Shown here piece after piece: positions 1 through 5,392 of a stretch of DNA of 6,338 nt. The position numbers were made by a program, and so were the translations under genes. The notes beneath the pieces were generated by a model that made no database searches, had not been told where the DNA came from, and saw only the letters and a list, made by a program, of their open reading frames with translations. Location of the stretch: NCBI GenBank assembly GCA_946530775.1, contig CAMNAH010000071.1, positions 1 through 6,338 of the forward strand, written 5' to 3'. The stretch's first letter is position 1, and every line of letters starts with the position of its first letter. The DNA is from an uncultured Coriobacteriales bacterium (lineage in GTDB: Bacteria; Actinomycetota; Coriobacteriia; Coriobacteriales; Atopobiaceae).

Positions 1-560
1 TCGACCTCGGCGGCATCGACGGCCTCGTGCACATCTCCGAGCTCTCCTGGAACCACGTCAACCATCCCTCCGAGGTCGTCAAGGTCGGCCAGGAGGTCGA
101 GGTTCAGGTTCTCGAGGTCGACCTCAACCGCGAGCGCATCTCCCTCGGTCTCAAGCAGACCCAGGAAGATCCTTGGCGCTCCCTCGTCAAGAAGTACCCC
201 GTCGACGCTATCGTCGAGGGTGCCGTCACCAAGCTCGTCACCTTTGGTGCCTTCGTGGACCTCGGCGACGGCGTCGAGGGCCTCGTGCACATCTCCGAGA
301 TGGCCAAGACCCACGTCGACCAGCCCTCTCAGGTCTGCCAGGTTGGCGATGTCGTCAAGGTTATGGTCCGCGAGATCGACCTCGACCGTCGTCGCATCTC
401 CCTCTCGATGAAGGCCGCCGCCGAGACCCTCGGTCTCGACGTCGAGGTCAAGCCCCTGCCCGAGGGCGAGGCTCCCGCTGCCGTCGCCGATGAGGCCGAG
501 GCTGAGGTTGAGGCTCCCGTCGAGGAGGCCGCTGCCGAGGAGGCTCCCGTCGAGGAGTAA
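1..560 (+). CDS. rpsA: 30S ribosomal protein S1, C-terminal part (5' end outside window)
   Basis: S1 binds mRNA on the 30S subunit and helps translation initiation. The reading frame is open from base 3, so the gene begins upstream of the window; 185 residues are visible. Two S1 (OB-fold RNA-binding) repeats can be seen. The first is entered in its middle and carries DGLVHISELSW and RERISLGLKQTQEDPW. The second is complete, running from about VEGAVTKLVTFGAFVDLGDG through EGLVHISEM to DRRRISLSMK. The spacing and the link QEDPW between repeats match the last two repeats of actinobacterial S1. The last 40 or so residues are an acidic low-complexity tail of Glu, Ala, Val and Pro ending EEAPVEE, encoded by repeated gag-gcy-ccc-gtc blocks. 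The codon choice (gtc, ctc, cgc, tcc, ccc) is much more uniform than in the neighbouring genes, as expected for a highly expressed ribosomal protein. A terminator follows directly, and coaE downstream is the usual actinobacterial neighbour. Confidence 0.95.
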   Translation, partial: DLGGIDGLVHISELSWNHVNHPSEVVKVGQEVEVQVLEVDLNRERISLGLKQTQEDPWRSLVKKYPVDAIVEGAVTKLVTFGAFVDLGDGVEGLVHISEMAKTHVDQPSQVCQVGDVVKVMVREIDLDRRRISLSMKAAAETLGLDVEVKPLPEGEAPAAVADEAEAEVEAPVEEAAAEEAPVEE

Positions 561-581
561 GCTCCTACCAGAGCACTGTTT

Positions 582-615
582 GCGGGGCCGTCTTACGACG
601 GCCCCGCTTTTTGTT
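582..615 (+). terminator. Rho-independent terminator of rpsA
   Basis: An 11-bp perfect stem (582-592 pairs with 597-607, GCGGGGCCGTC with GACGGCCCCGC) closes a 4-nt TTAC loop. It is followed by five T, a G and two more T. It starts 21 bp after the rpsA stop codon. The stem is GC-rich and without mismatch, so this is a strong intrinsic terminator. It separates rpsA transcription from the repeat region and coaE. Confidence 0.93.
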
Positions 616-632
616 CGCCGCCCTTCTCGGCC

Positions 633-815
633 ATGGTACCGAGAGGCCTTCGTCCACACGGCCATGGTACCGAGAAGCTCTCGTCCACGTGGGTTTGGTA
701 CCGAGAGGCTCTCGTCCACGGGAAGTGCCGCGGAGAAGGTCTCGTCCACATCGATGCGCGTGGACGGAGGCCTCTCCGTACCATAGCGAGTTGGCACCGA
801 GAGCCCTTCGTCCAC
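633..815. repeat. Array of six 25-bp near-palindromic repeats, period about 31 bp
   Basis: Six copies of a 25-bp motif lie at 633-657, 664-688, 695-719, 725-749, 760-784 and 791-815. The left half reads atggtaccgagag and the right half ends cttcgtccac or ctctcgtccac. Copy five (760-784) is inverted. Read on the other strand it differs from copy one at only two positions (c to g in the left half, t to c in the right half), and this pair of changes keeps an inner CGGAG/CTCCG dyad. Start-to-start distances are 31, 31, 30, 35 and 31 bp, so neighbouring copies are about three helical turns apart. The gaps between copies are only 5-10 bp and not conserved. Copies one and two share the flank cggccatgg, which also precedes copy one, hinting at a decayed earlier unit (about 618-632). 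Several copies contain an inner dyad such as CGAGAG-g-CTCTCG. No coding gene explains the array. It could be a multi-site protein target, a set of RNA hairpins, or a degenerating minisatellite. Confidence 0.85.
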
Positions 816-828
816 ATTGCAGGTCACG

Positions 829-871
829 AGCCTTTTGAGACAAAAAATCGCAGGAATTTGTCCCAAAAGGC
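829..871. repeat. 43-bp imperfect palindromic repeat, copy A
   Basis: This 43-bp sequence is identical to the one at 901-943. From 830 to 871 it forms an inverted repeat. The outer arms are GCCTTTTG and CAAAAGGC (8 bp), then comes one a/c mismatch, and the inner arms are GACAAA and TTTGTC (6 bp). The central loop is 12 nt (aaatcgcaggaa). Unlike a terminator it has no T-tract after the stem. On the - strand it can be read as an open peptide containing a Trp-Asp-Lys-Phe block, but the same peptide at both copies merely reflects the DNA identity. It may be a small mobile palindromic element of the REP or MITE type. That class assignment is inference. Confidence 0.85.
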
Positions 872-900
872 ACGGGGATTGCACCGTGGGAGCCTCCGAT

Positions 901-943
901 AGCCTTTTGAGACAAAAAATCGCAGGAATTTGTCCCAAAAGGC
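901..943. repeat. 43-bp imperfect palindromic repeat, copy B
   Basis: Exact direct copy of 829-871, separated from it by 29 bp. Here the palindrome is enclosed by a further inverted pair: CCGATAG at 896-902 and CTATCGG at 951-957. A larger hairpin with an asymmetric internal loop (about 944-950) is therefore possible just upstream of the coaE promoter region. The 29-bp spacer (872-900) contains, with its left border base, a small CACGG/CCGTG dyad at 871-875 and 884-888. Confidence 0.85.
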
Positions 944-969
944 TGTGGCGCTATCGGGCGAGAAGGTTT

Positions 970-978
970 TGGTAGAGT
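970..978 (+). promoter_or_regulatory. Possible extended -10 element for coaE
   Basis: TGGTAGAGT fits an extended -10 (TGn followed by TAGAGT) and lies 35 bp upstream of the coaE start. No convincing -35 hexamer is seen 16-18 bp upstream, where the sequence is gctatc. Since the rpsA terminator is strong, coaE needs its own promoter somewhere in 616-1000, and this is the best candidate I see. Confidence 0.25.
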
Positions 979-1013
979 AGGGGGAAGATTCGTCCGTAAG
1001 AAGGGAGGGTGCC

Positions 1014-1616
1014 ATGTACGTTGTGTTCCTCGCAGGCAAGATCGCCTCGGGCAAGTCGAGCGTGGCGTCCGCCCTCGAAGAGCTCGGGTGCACCCGCATC
1101 GATCTCGACCAGGTGTCGCGCGAGGTGCTCGAACCCGGCGAGCCCTGCCTTACGGCGCTCGCAGAGGCCTTTGGAGAGGATATCCTCGACCCAGAGACCG
1201 GCGTGCTCGATCGTGCGCTTCTCGCGGCACGTGGCTTCGCTACAGAGGGCAACCGCGCCCTGCTCGAGGCCATCGAGCTGCCCTTCATCAAGAAGCGGCT
1301 CATGGATGAGCTCGATGCCCTGTGCAACCAGAGGGGCATCACGGTGGTCGAGATTCCGCTGCTCGACCGTCTCGAAGGCGACCTCGACCTCGCGGACGAG
1401 ATCGTCTACGTGCATGTTCCGCGTGAGATCCGTCGTGTGCGCGCGATCGGGCGCGGCATGGACGGCGCAGATTTCGATGCACGCGATGCCGCCCAGCCCT
1501 CGGACGACTATCTTTTCTCGCACGCAGACACCATACTTGATAACAGCGGCACGGCCGCGGAGCTTGCCGAGAAGGTCGCCTCATGGGCCCAGCGGCATGC
1601 TCATCTCATGGACTAG
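1014..1616 (+). CDS. coaE: Dephospho-CoA kinase
   Basis: CoaE phosphorylates the 3'-hydroxyl of the ribose in dephospho-CoA with ATP, the last step of coenzyme A synthesis in the cytoplasm. The protein is 200 aa, the usual size. The ATG is preceded by a good ribosome binding site (GGGAGG, 1003-1008). Residues 8-15 (GKIASGKS) form the P-loop. IDLD (29-32) followed by SREVLEPG corresponds to the IDAD...ARQVVEPG segment of E. coli CoaE, and VVEIPLL (111-117) matches its VVPLL strand. The C-terminal part has R157 and Q161 in the lid region and ADTILDNSG (171-179), the typical AD-x-VIDN-G signature. Two places deviate. The family's HP motif after the LL-x-x-I helix is LP here (89-90), and the lid lacks the basic residue usually found shortly before AD. 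The gene follows rpsA as in many Actinobacteria and is 17 bp upstream of the transglycosylase gene, which suggests co-transcription. Confidence 0.9.
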   Translation: MYVVFLAGKIASGKSSVASALEELGCTRIDLDQVSREVLEPGEPCLTALAEAFGEDILDPETGVLDRALLAARGFATEGNRALLEAIELPFIKKRLMDELDALCNQRGITVVEIPLLDRLEGDLDLADEIVYVHVPREIRRVRAIGRGMDGADFDARDAAQPSDDYLFSHADTILDNSGTAAELAEKVASWAQRHAHLMD

Positions 1617-1633
1617 ACGCTCGGGGAGCGAAT

Positions 1634-2230
1634 ATGGCACAGACGCAGCAGCGCTCGAACCTCAAGATCTTCATCATCCTCGCGGTCGTGGTCATCGCGC
1701 TCATCGCGGTGCCGTTCCTCATGCCGCTCGCCTCGAACGCTTGGCTGTACCCCGTGTCGCACAACGGCGACATCGCCGCCTCCTCCGAGCGCCATAACGT
1801 CGATCCGTATCTCGTGTGCGCGATCATCCGCTGCGAGTCGGGCTGGGATGACGGCGCTATGTCGGATGCGGGCGCCGAGGGCCTCATGCAGATCATGCCC
1901 GAGACGGCCCAGACCATGGTGACCCTCGGCCTGGTCGACGCCGAGCGCTTTCCCGCGGACGACCTTTCGAATCCCGCGGTGAACATCGAGTACGGCTGCG
2001 CCTGCCTGGAGTATCTGGCGGGGGAGTTCGACACGACCGAGCAGGTCATCGCCGCCTACAACGCGGGGCTGGGACCCGTACGCATCTGGGCATCTGACGC
2101 CGATTCCCAGGGCATCGCGTTCACCGACGCCATCCAATACCAAGAAACCCGCGCCTATGTGACGCGGGTCCTGGTGTCGTACGAGGGTTATAAGAACTCG
2201 TATCCTTCGCTATATCCCGAGCCTGAGTGA
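1634..2230 (+). CDS. Membrane-anchored lytic transglycosylase, SLT family
   Basis: The 198-aa protein would cleave the MurNAc-GlcNAc glycosidic bond of peptidoglycan without water, making 1,6-anhydro products, outside the membrane. ATG 1634 is chosen because GGGGAG (1623-1628) sits at the right distance and the predicted N-terminus is then a short polar stretch followed by a hydrophobic segment (residues 11-31), a signal anchor without a clear cleavage site. The frame is open further upstream, but only inside the end of coaE. The SLT domain covers about 47-185. It includes DPYLVCAIIRCESGW with the presumed catalytic Glu68, then GAEGLMQIMPETA (81-92), NPAVNIEYGCACLEYL (113-128), AYNAG (141-145) and ETRAYVTRVL (171-180), all hallmarks of Slt70/MltE-type enzymes. 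No peptidoglycan-binding module (LysM or SH3) is present. It lies 17 bp after coaE, likely in the same transcript. Its last 21 bp overlap the end of the convergent large - strand gene. Confidence 0.92.
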   Translation: MAQTQQRSNLKIFIILAVVVIALIAVPFLMPLASNAWLYPVSHNGDIAASSERHNVDPYLVCAIIRCESGWDDGAMSDAGAEGLMQIMPETAQTMVTLGLVDAERFPADDLSNPAVNIEYGCACLEYLAGEFDTTEQVIAAYNAGLGPVRIWASDADSQGIAFTDAIQYQETRAYVTRVLVSYEGYKNSYPSLYPEPE

Positions 2231-4696
2231 GTGGTAGAGGTCCACGAGCACGTCGTCGCGCCCCATATCGATGAGGGAGCCGGTAAGCGGCGCTGCGATG
2301 CTGTGGAGCCCCGCATCGGTGGTTGCGATGGCGGCACGCGCGGCTGCCGCGCGCAGGGCATCGGGATTTCCCACGGGAATGCCCGCCGTCTGCAGGGCTG
2401 CGATGGTTTCTTCGCGTGAGAGGCGCTTGAGCTCGGAATCGGACCCCAGCAGGTCCTGGAGCTCTTCTTCGGCCTGGGCAACGACGGGCGTGCCGAGCGA
2501 GATAGCGAACTCGTAGCACGCCACCGCAAGGTCGCTGCGCCCGAGCTTCCACTCCATGTAGGCGAGGCGGTAGTAGCAAATCGCCATGTCGCGCGTGGTG
2601 GAGCAGCGGCTGATGGTCTCCTTGAGCAGGTCGGTGGCATCGTAGACGCGCGACATGTTCTCGAGCACGCGCACGCGCACCAGCGCCGCATCGGGCGTGG
2701 CGGGGGCGATGCGAATGAGCTCGTCGGTGTAGGTGAGCGCCTCCTCGCCGCGGTCGAGCATCGAGAGGATGCGCGCGGAGCTCGAAAGCGCAGTGTAGTA
2801 GGAGTCGGGCACCAGGCGCACCGCACGCGAGCGGTCCATCAGGTTGATGTTGAACCACGCGCGCTCGATGAGCGAGTTGAAGTAGCGGTAGACCTGCGTG
2901 TTGTCATCGAGGTAGGCACCCATCGTCATAATGGGCGAGAGGGCCTCCTCGAGCTTGGAGAGCACTTCCTCAAGGTTGGCATTCTCGGCATCCTCGAGCG
3001 CCTCCTGCGCGGTGTGCGCAACCGTATCGAGCGCTCCGCCCTCGCAGAAGAGCTTGCCGAGCGCGTCCTTATCGCTCACGTCGACCGTACCCTCCACAAG
3101 CGCCTTGCTCACGCGGTCGGCGGCCTCCGCCACGCTCACGTCCTGCGCGCCGTTGCGAATGGCGACAAGGCGCGAGACCGCCTCGCCGGTCGTCTCTCCC
3201 ATGTCCTCCGAGAAGCGCTCCCAGGCATCGTAACGGCCGGCGTGCTCGTTGATGCCCATCTCAGAGACCGTCTGCGCACCGCAGGCGCGCATGAGCGAAT
3301 CGGACGTGGGGCGTCCGTCGAGCTCGACGGCATCGTAGCGGCCGCGCGGCGCCACGGTGGGATCGTCGATGGCGAGGAAGGCCTCGACGGGCTGGAACCA
3401 GCCTTCGGAATCGAAGGAGACGCGCAGCGACGGATCGACGGGGAATCCCGTGGAGTCGATGGCGGGGTCGTGCGCAGCGGGAAGCAGGCGTCCGAGCGCC
3501 GCGCGGTCGAGGTCGAGCGAGAGCAGCGTGTCGGAGCCGCGCGTGACACCGCAGTTCACCACCACGCGCGTGATCGCGGGGCCGAGGTCGAACGCATTGC
3601 GTGCGCAGAGCAGCGCCGAGCGCAGGGCGTAGGCGCGCGCCGCGACAATGCGGCCGGTCTTGTTGAGGGCGAAGAAGCCCATGGTATCGGGGCGGGGTAT
3701 GGTGAGGTCGACGACGAAAAGCCCCACGGCCACGTTCGCCTGCATGCCGAACGACATCCTGAAGGGCGCCCGGGTATTCTCGACGGACTCGGCGAAGCGC
3801 AGGCGGCACATCCACTCTCCCTGCTCACGTGCGCCTTCTGCTATGCCGGGAAGCTCACGGCGCGAGGGCAGCGGCTCGAGATCGATCACACCGCGCAGGA
3901 CATCGTGGGCGCTGCATTGCGCCAGCCGCATGGCCTGACTCACGTTGAGCGCGCACTCGACGCCCAGATAGCGGTCGAGCGCCTCGTCGGAGAGGTCGTC
4001 GGTGTTGGTGCCGAGCCAGAAGGTGTCGGAGCGTCCGAGCTTGACGGCCTCCACCTTGGGCGCATCGGCCCACGTGGCGATGCCGATGGCGTTGAGCATG
4101 CTTGCAAGATGCGTGTCGTAGGGGTCGGCCTGCGGATGCGCGGCGAAGTCCTTGAGCGTAGCGAATACATCGGAGGAGCGCATCACAGCCTTTTCGAACG
4201 AGTAGGCGCTGGAGGCCTCGGGTGCATAGAGTCCCGTGCGCGAAGGAGCCTGGGGTGCTGGCGCAGGTGCAGGTGCGGGCGCGACAGCCGGCGCGGGCGC
4301 GGGTGCAGGCATCGGTGCGACTGCCGGCGCGGGCGCCGCAGGCACGACCTCGTACTCGTCGGGCGCATCGCCTGCGATGGTGGTGATCGAGACGATCCTA
4401 TCGCTTGGCTGCTCCGACGGTTCGGGCTGGCTTGCAGCGGTTGGCACCGCGATGGGAAGCTCATTTACCGGCGTGACGCTCGAGCTGCCGCCACGGTAGA
4501 ACCAGAGGCCGCCCTTGACAAGCCCGAAGACGATAAGTGCGCCCGGTATGATGAGAACGAGGCCGCCGAGCAGGACGTCCGAATCTCCCTCCAGAGCGCC
4601 CATGACCATGGCTGCCACGATAAGCAAATTGAACAAACCGACGATGCAGGCGGCGACGATCATGACGATGCCGCAGCCGGGCCTTTTCTCTGCCAA
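2210..4696 (-). CDS. Large membrane-anchored protein with Ala/Pro linker and TPR-like C-terminus, function unknown
   Basis: I do not recognise this 828-aa protein. The start is TTG at 4696, chosen because AGGAG (4702-4706) lies 5 nt upstream and the N-terminus then directly precedes the membrane segments. Two hydrophobic helices are visible at about 9-35 and 41-67, forming a short hairpin anchor. Residues 68-118 are polar and acidic, 119-151 are an almost pure Ala-Pro spacer, and the rest is soluble. The middle part (about 160-520) has alternating hydrophobic patterns (for example VAVGLFVVDLTIP, ITRVVVNCGV and LLSLDLDRAALGRLLP) that suggest an alpha/beta domain, but I can assign no family. 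Residues 520-620 are helical and Glu/Ala-rich. Residues about 636-737 look like three TPR-type helix pairs (ALSSSARILSMLDRGEEALTY, ALVRVRVLENMSRVYDATDLL, AICYYRLAYMEWKLGRSDLAV), where the last two have typical spacing of small and aromatic residues. With both termini predicted on the same side, the bulk would be cytoplasmic or external as one block. It has a possible promoter of its own (4730-4735) and lies 84 bp after the ANTAR gene. Confidence 0.85.
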   Translation of the reverse strand: MAEKRPGCGIVMIVAACIVGLFNLLIVAAMVMGALEGDSDVLLGGLVLIIPGALIVFGLVKGGLWFYRGGSSSVTPVNELPIAVPTAASQPEPSEQPSDRIVSITTIAGDAPDEYEVVPAAPAPAVAPMPAPAPAPAVAPAPAPAPAPQAPSRTGLYAPEASSAYSFEKAVMRSSDVFATLKDFAAHPQADPYDTHLASMLNAIGIATWADAPKVEAVKLGRSDTFWLGTNTDDLSDEALDRYLGVECALNVSQAMRLAQCSAHDVLRGVIDLEPLPSRRELPGIAEGAREQGEWMCRLRFAESVENTRAPFRMSFGMQANVAVGLFVVDLTIPRPDTMGFFALNKTGRIVAARAYALRSALLCARNAFDLGPAITRVVVNCGVTRGSDTLLSLDLDRAALGRLLPAAHDPAIDSTGFPVDPSLRVSFDSEGWFQPVEAFLAIDDPTVAPRGRYDAVELDGRPTSDSLMRACGAQTVSEMGINEHAGRYDAWERFSEDMGETTGEAVSRLVAIRNGAQDVSVAEAADRVSKALVEGTVDVSDKDALGKLFCEGGALDTVAHTAQEALEDAENANLEEVLSKLEEALSPIMTMGAYLDDNTQVYRYFNSLIERAWFNINLMDRSRAVRLVPDSYYTALSSSARILSMLDRGEEALTYTDELIRIAPATPDAALVRVRVLENMSRVYDATDLLKETISRCSTTRDMAICYYRLAYMEWKLGRSDLAVACYEFAISLGTPVVAQAEEELQDLLGSDSELKRLSREETIAALQTAGIPVGNPDALRAAAARAAIATTDAGLHSIAAPLTGSLIDMGRDDVLVDLYHSLRLGI
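4244..4342 (-). repeat. Ala-Pro low-complexity coding repeat
   Basis: Codons 119-151 of the large membrane-anchored protein encode an Ala-Pro repeat (PAPAPAPA type, with single Val and Met interruptions). In DNA it appears on the + strand as repeated ggygcrggygcg blocks. Such segments usually act as stiff spacers holding a domain away from a membrane or wall. The repetitive DNA is prone to length variation between strains. Confidence 0.8.
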
Positions 4697-4701
4697 AGGA
4701 A

Positions 4702-4706
4702 CTCCT
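4702..4706 (-). promoter_or_regulatory. Ribosome binding site deciding a TTG start
   Basis: On the - strand the sequence reads AGGAG, 5 nt before TTG at 4696-4694. It decides the rare TTG start of the large protein, since no ATG or GTG in frame offers a comparable site near the membrane segments. Confidence 0.7.
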
Positions 4707-4729
4707 AACCACGCAATGATCCATCTTCG

Positions 4730-4735
4730 ATTCTA
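4730..4735 (-). promoter_or_regulatory. Possible -10 element for the large membrane protein gene
   Basis: The - strand hexamer TAGAAT differs from the TATAAT consensus at one position and lies in the gap after the ANTAR gene, 33 bp before the TTG start. The matching -35 position (catаca-like, three of six consensus bases) is poor. The gene may therefore be transcribed separately from the ANTAR pair, but readthrough is equally possible because no terminator is seen in the gap. Confidence 0.3.
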
Positions 4736-4780
4736 CCGCGTGGGGAGGACAATGTATGCTGCGGGGGGAGGTGCCTTCGG

Positions 4781-5365
4781 CTATCGATGGCCCCGGATGA
4801 TCTCCTCGGCAACCTCGCCCCGTGAGATGCAGCGGTCCATCGCCCGTTTCTCGATGAGCCGGTGGGCTTGCGACTCGTCGATCCCAAGATCCGAGATCAA
4901 GAGCCATTTCGCCCGATTGACGAGCTTGATCTCGGCCATCTTCTCCTCGAAGGAAAGGGTGATCTTCCCGATGGCGCGGAGACGCTCGCGCGTGCTCGCC
5001 ATCCAATCGAGGGCGCGCGAGAGCATCGCCTCGCTCGTGGGCTTGCCCAGGGTATAGACGCCATAATCGCAGACCTTCTCGCGGATATCCCTGCAGATGT
5101 CGCTTTTCGCAAGCACGAGCACGACTGCCTCGGAAGAGCTGCTGACGTCGATGGCGAAGCGCGTGCCCATGCCGTCGGGCAGCGGCGCGTTGATGATCAC
5201 GAGGTCGTAGGGGCGCTCGTTCCATGCGCGCTGGGCGGCCCCTATGCTCTTGACGACGCGCGCCCGGCCATAGCGGTCCTTCGCCAACAGCGCGGTGAGC
5301 ACCTCGGTCGCTTTCGGCGCATCGGAGGCGATGAGAACATCGTATGTCCGCTCCATGAGATCCAT
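4781..5365 (-). CDS. ANTAR-domain response regulator with degenerate receiver
   Basis: ANTAR proteins bind paired RNA hairpins in mRNA leaders and prevent transcription termination. Numbering here is from the upstream ATG at 5392. Residues about 17-135 form a receiver-like domain (YDVLIASD, YDLVIINAPLPDGMG, YGVYTLGKPTS). K117 of the receiver KP motif is kept, but the phospho-acceptor position is Asn68 instead of Asp, and the switch Thr after strand four is Ala. A coiled segment (about 136-155) leads to the ANTAR domain (about 148-200), with KLVNRAKWLLISDLGIDESQ (156-175) then AHRLIEKRAMD (176-186) and EVAEEII (193-199), a good match to the family. Two starts are possible. ATG 5392 abuts the stop of the upstream gene but has no ribosome binding site. 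ATG 5365 has GAAGG 7 nt upstream and fits the family's short N-terminus, so I prefer it (194 aa). It follows the glutamine-synthetase-like gene, a pairing also known in Clostridia, and is very likely co-transcribed and co-translated with it. Confidence 0.88.
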   Translation of the reverse strand: MDLMERTYDVLIASDAPKATEVLTALLAKDRYGRARVVKSIGAAQRAWNERPYDLVIINAPLPDGMGTRFAIDVSSSSEAVVLVLAKSDICRDIREKVCDYGVYTLGKPTSEAMLSRALDWMASTRERLRAIGKITLSFEEKMAEIKLVNRAKWLLISDLGIDESQAHRLIEKRAMDRCISRGEVAEEIIRGHR

Positions 5366-5392
5366 GCGACTGCCTTCGGCCTTTCCTGGCAT

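Noticed and set aside
633..815. CRISPR array
   Set aside because: The units are similar and regularly spaced, but the intervening sequence is only 5-10 bp, the copies diverge, one is inverted, and no cas gene is present in the window.
490..915. Several open frames of 74-116 codons across the rpsA end and the repeat array on both strands
   Set aside because: The array is open in several frames on both strands because its repeat has no stop codons. The peptides are translations of the DNA repeat, change frame between copies, and lack start signals. Some also cross the rpsA terminator.
829..943. The 43-bp palindromes as Rho-independent terminators
   Set aside because: The stems are followed by c/a-rich sequence without a T-tract on the + strand. 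On the - strand there is likewise no T-run after the stem, and no gene upstream would need termination there.
824..1523. Two - strand open frames of 172 and 190 codons opposite coaE
   Set aside because: They run antisense to coaE, and one also runs into the palindromic repeats. CoaE motifs prove the + strand frame, and the apparent repeated peptide in the 172-codon frame comes only from the two identical 43-bp repeats.
1009..1797. + strand open frame of 262 codons overlapping coaE and the start of the transglycosylase gene
   Set aside because: It is a shifted frame over two genes with clear motifs. Its product is Ser, Arg and Pro-rich without domain features.
3014..4708. Long + strand open frame of 564 codons opposite the large - strand gene
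   Set aside because: Its translation is rich in Arg, Gly, His and Ala with no domain logic, it has no convincing ribosome binding site, and it mirrors the codon bias of the opposite GC-rich gene. The - strand frame has membrane helices, a spacer and TPR-like helices.
4770..4785. Small hairpin GCC-TTC-GGC just after the ANTAR gene as a terminator
   Set aside because: The stem has only three base pairs and no T-tract follows on the - strand, so it cannot be supported.
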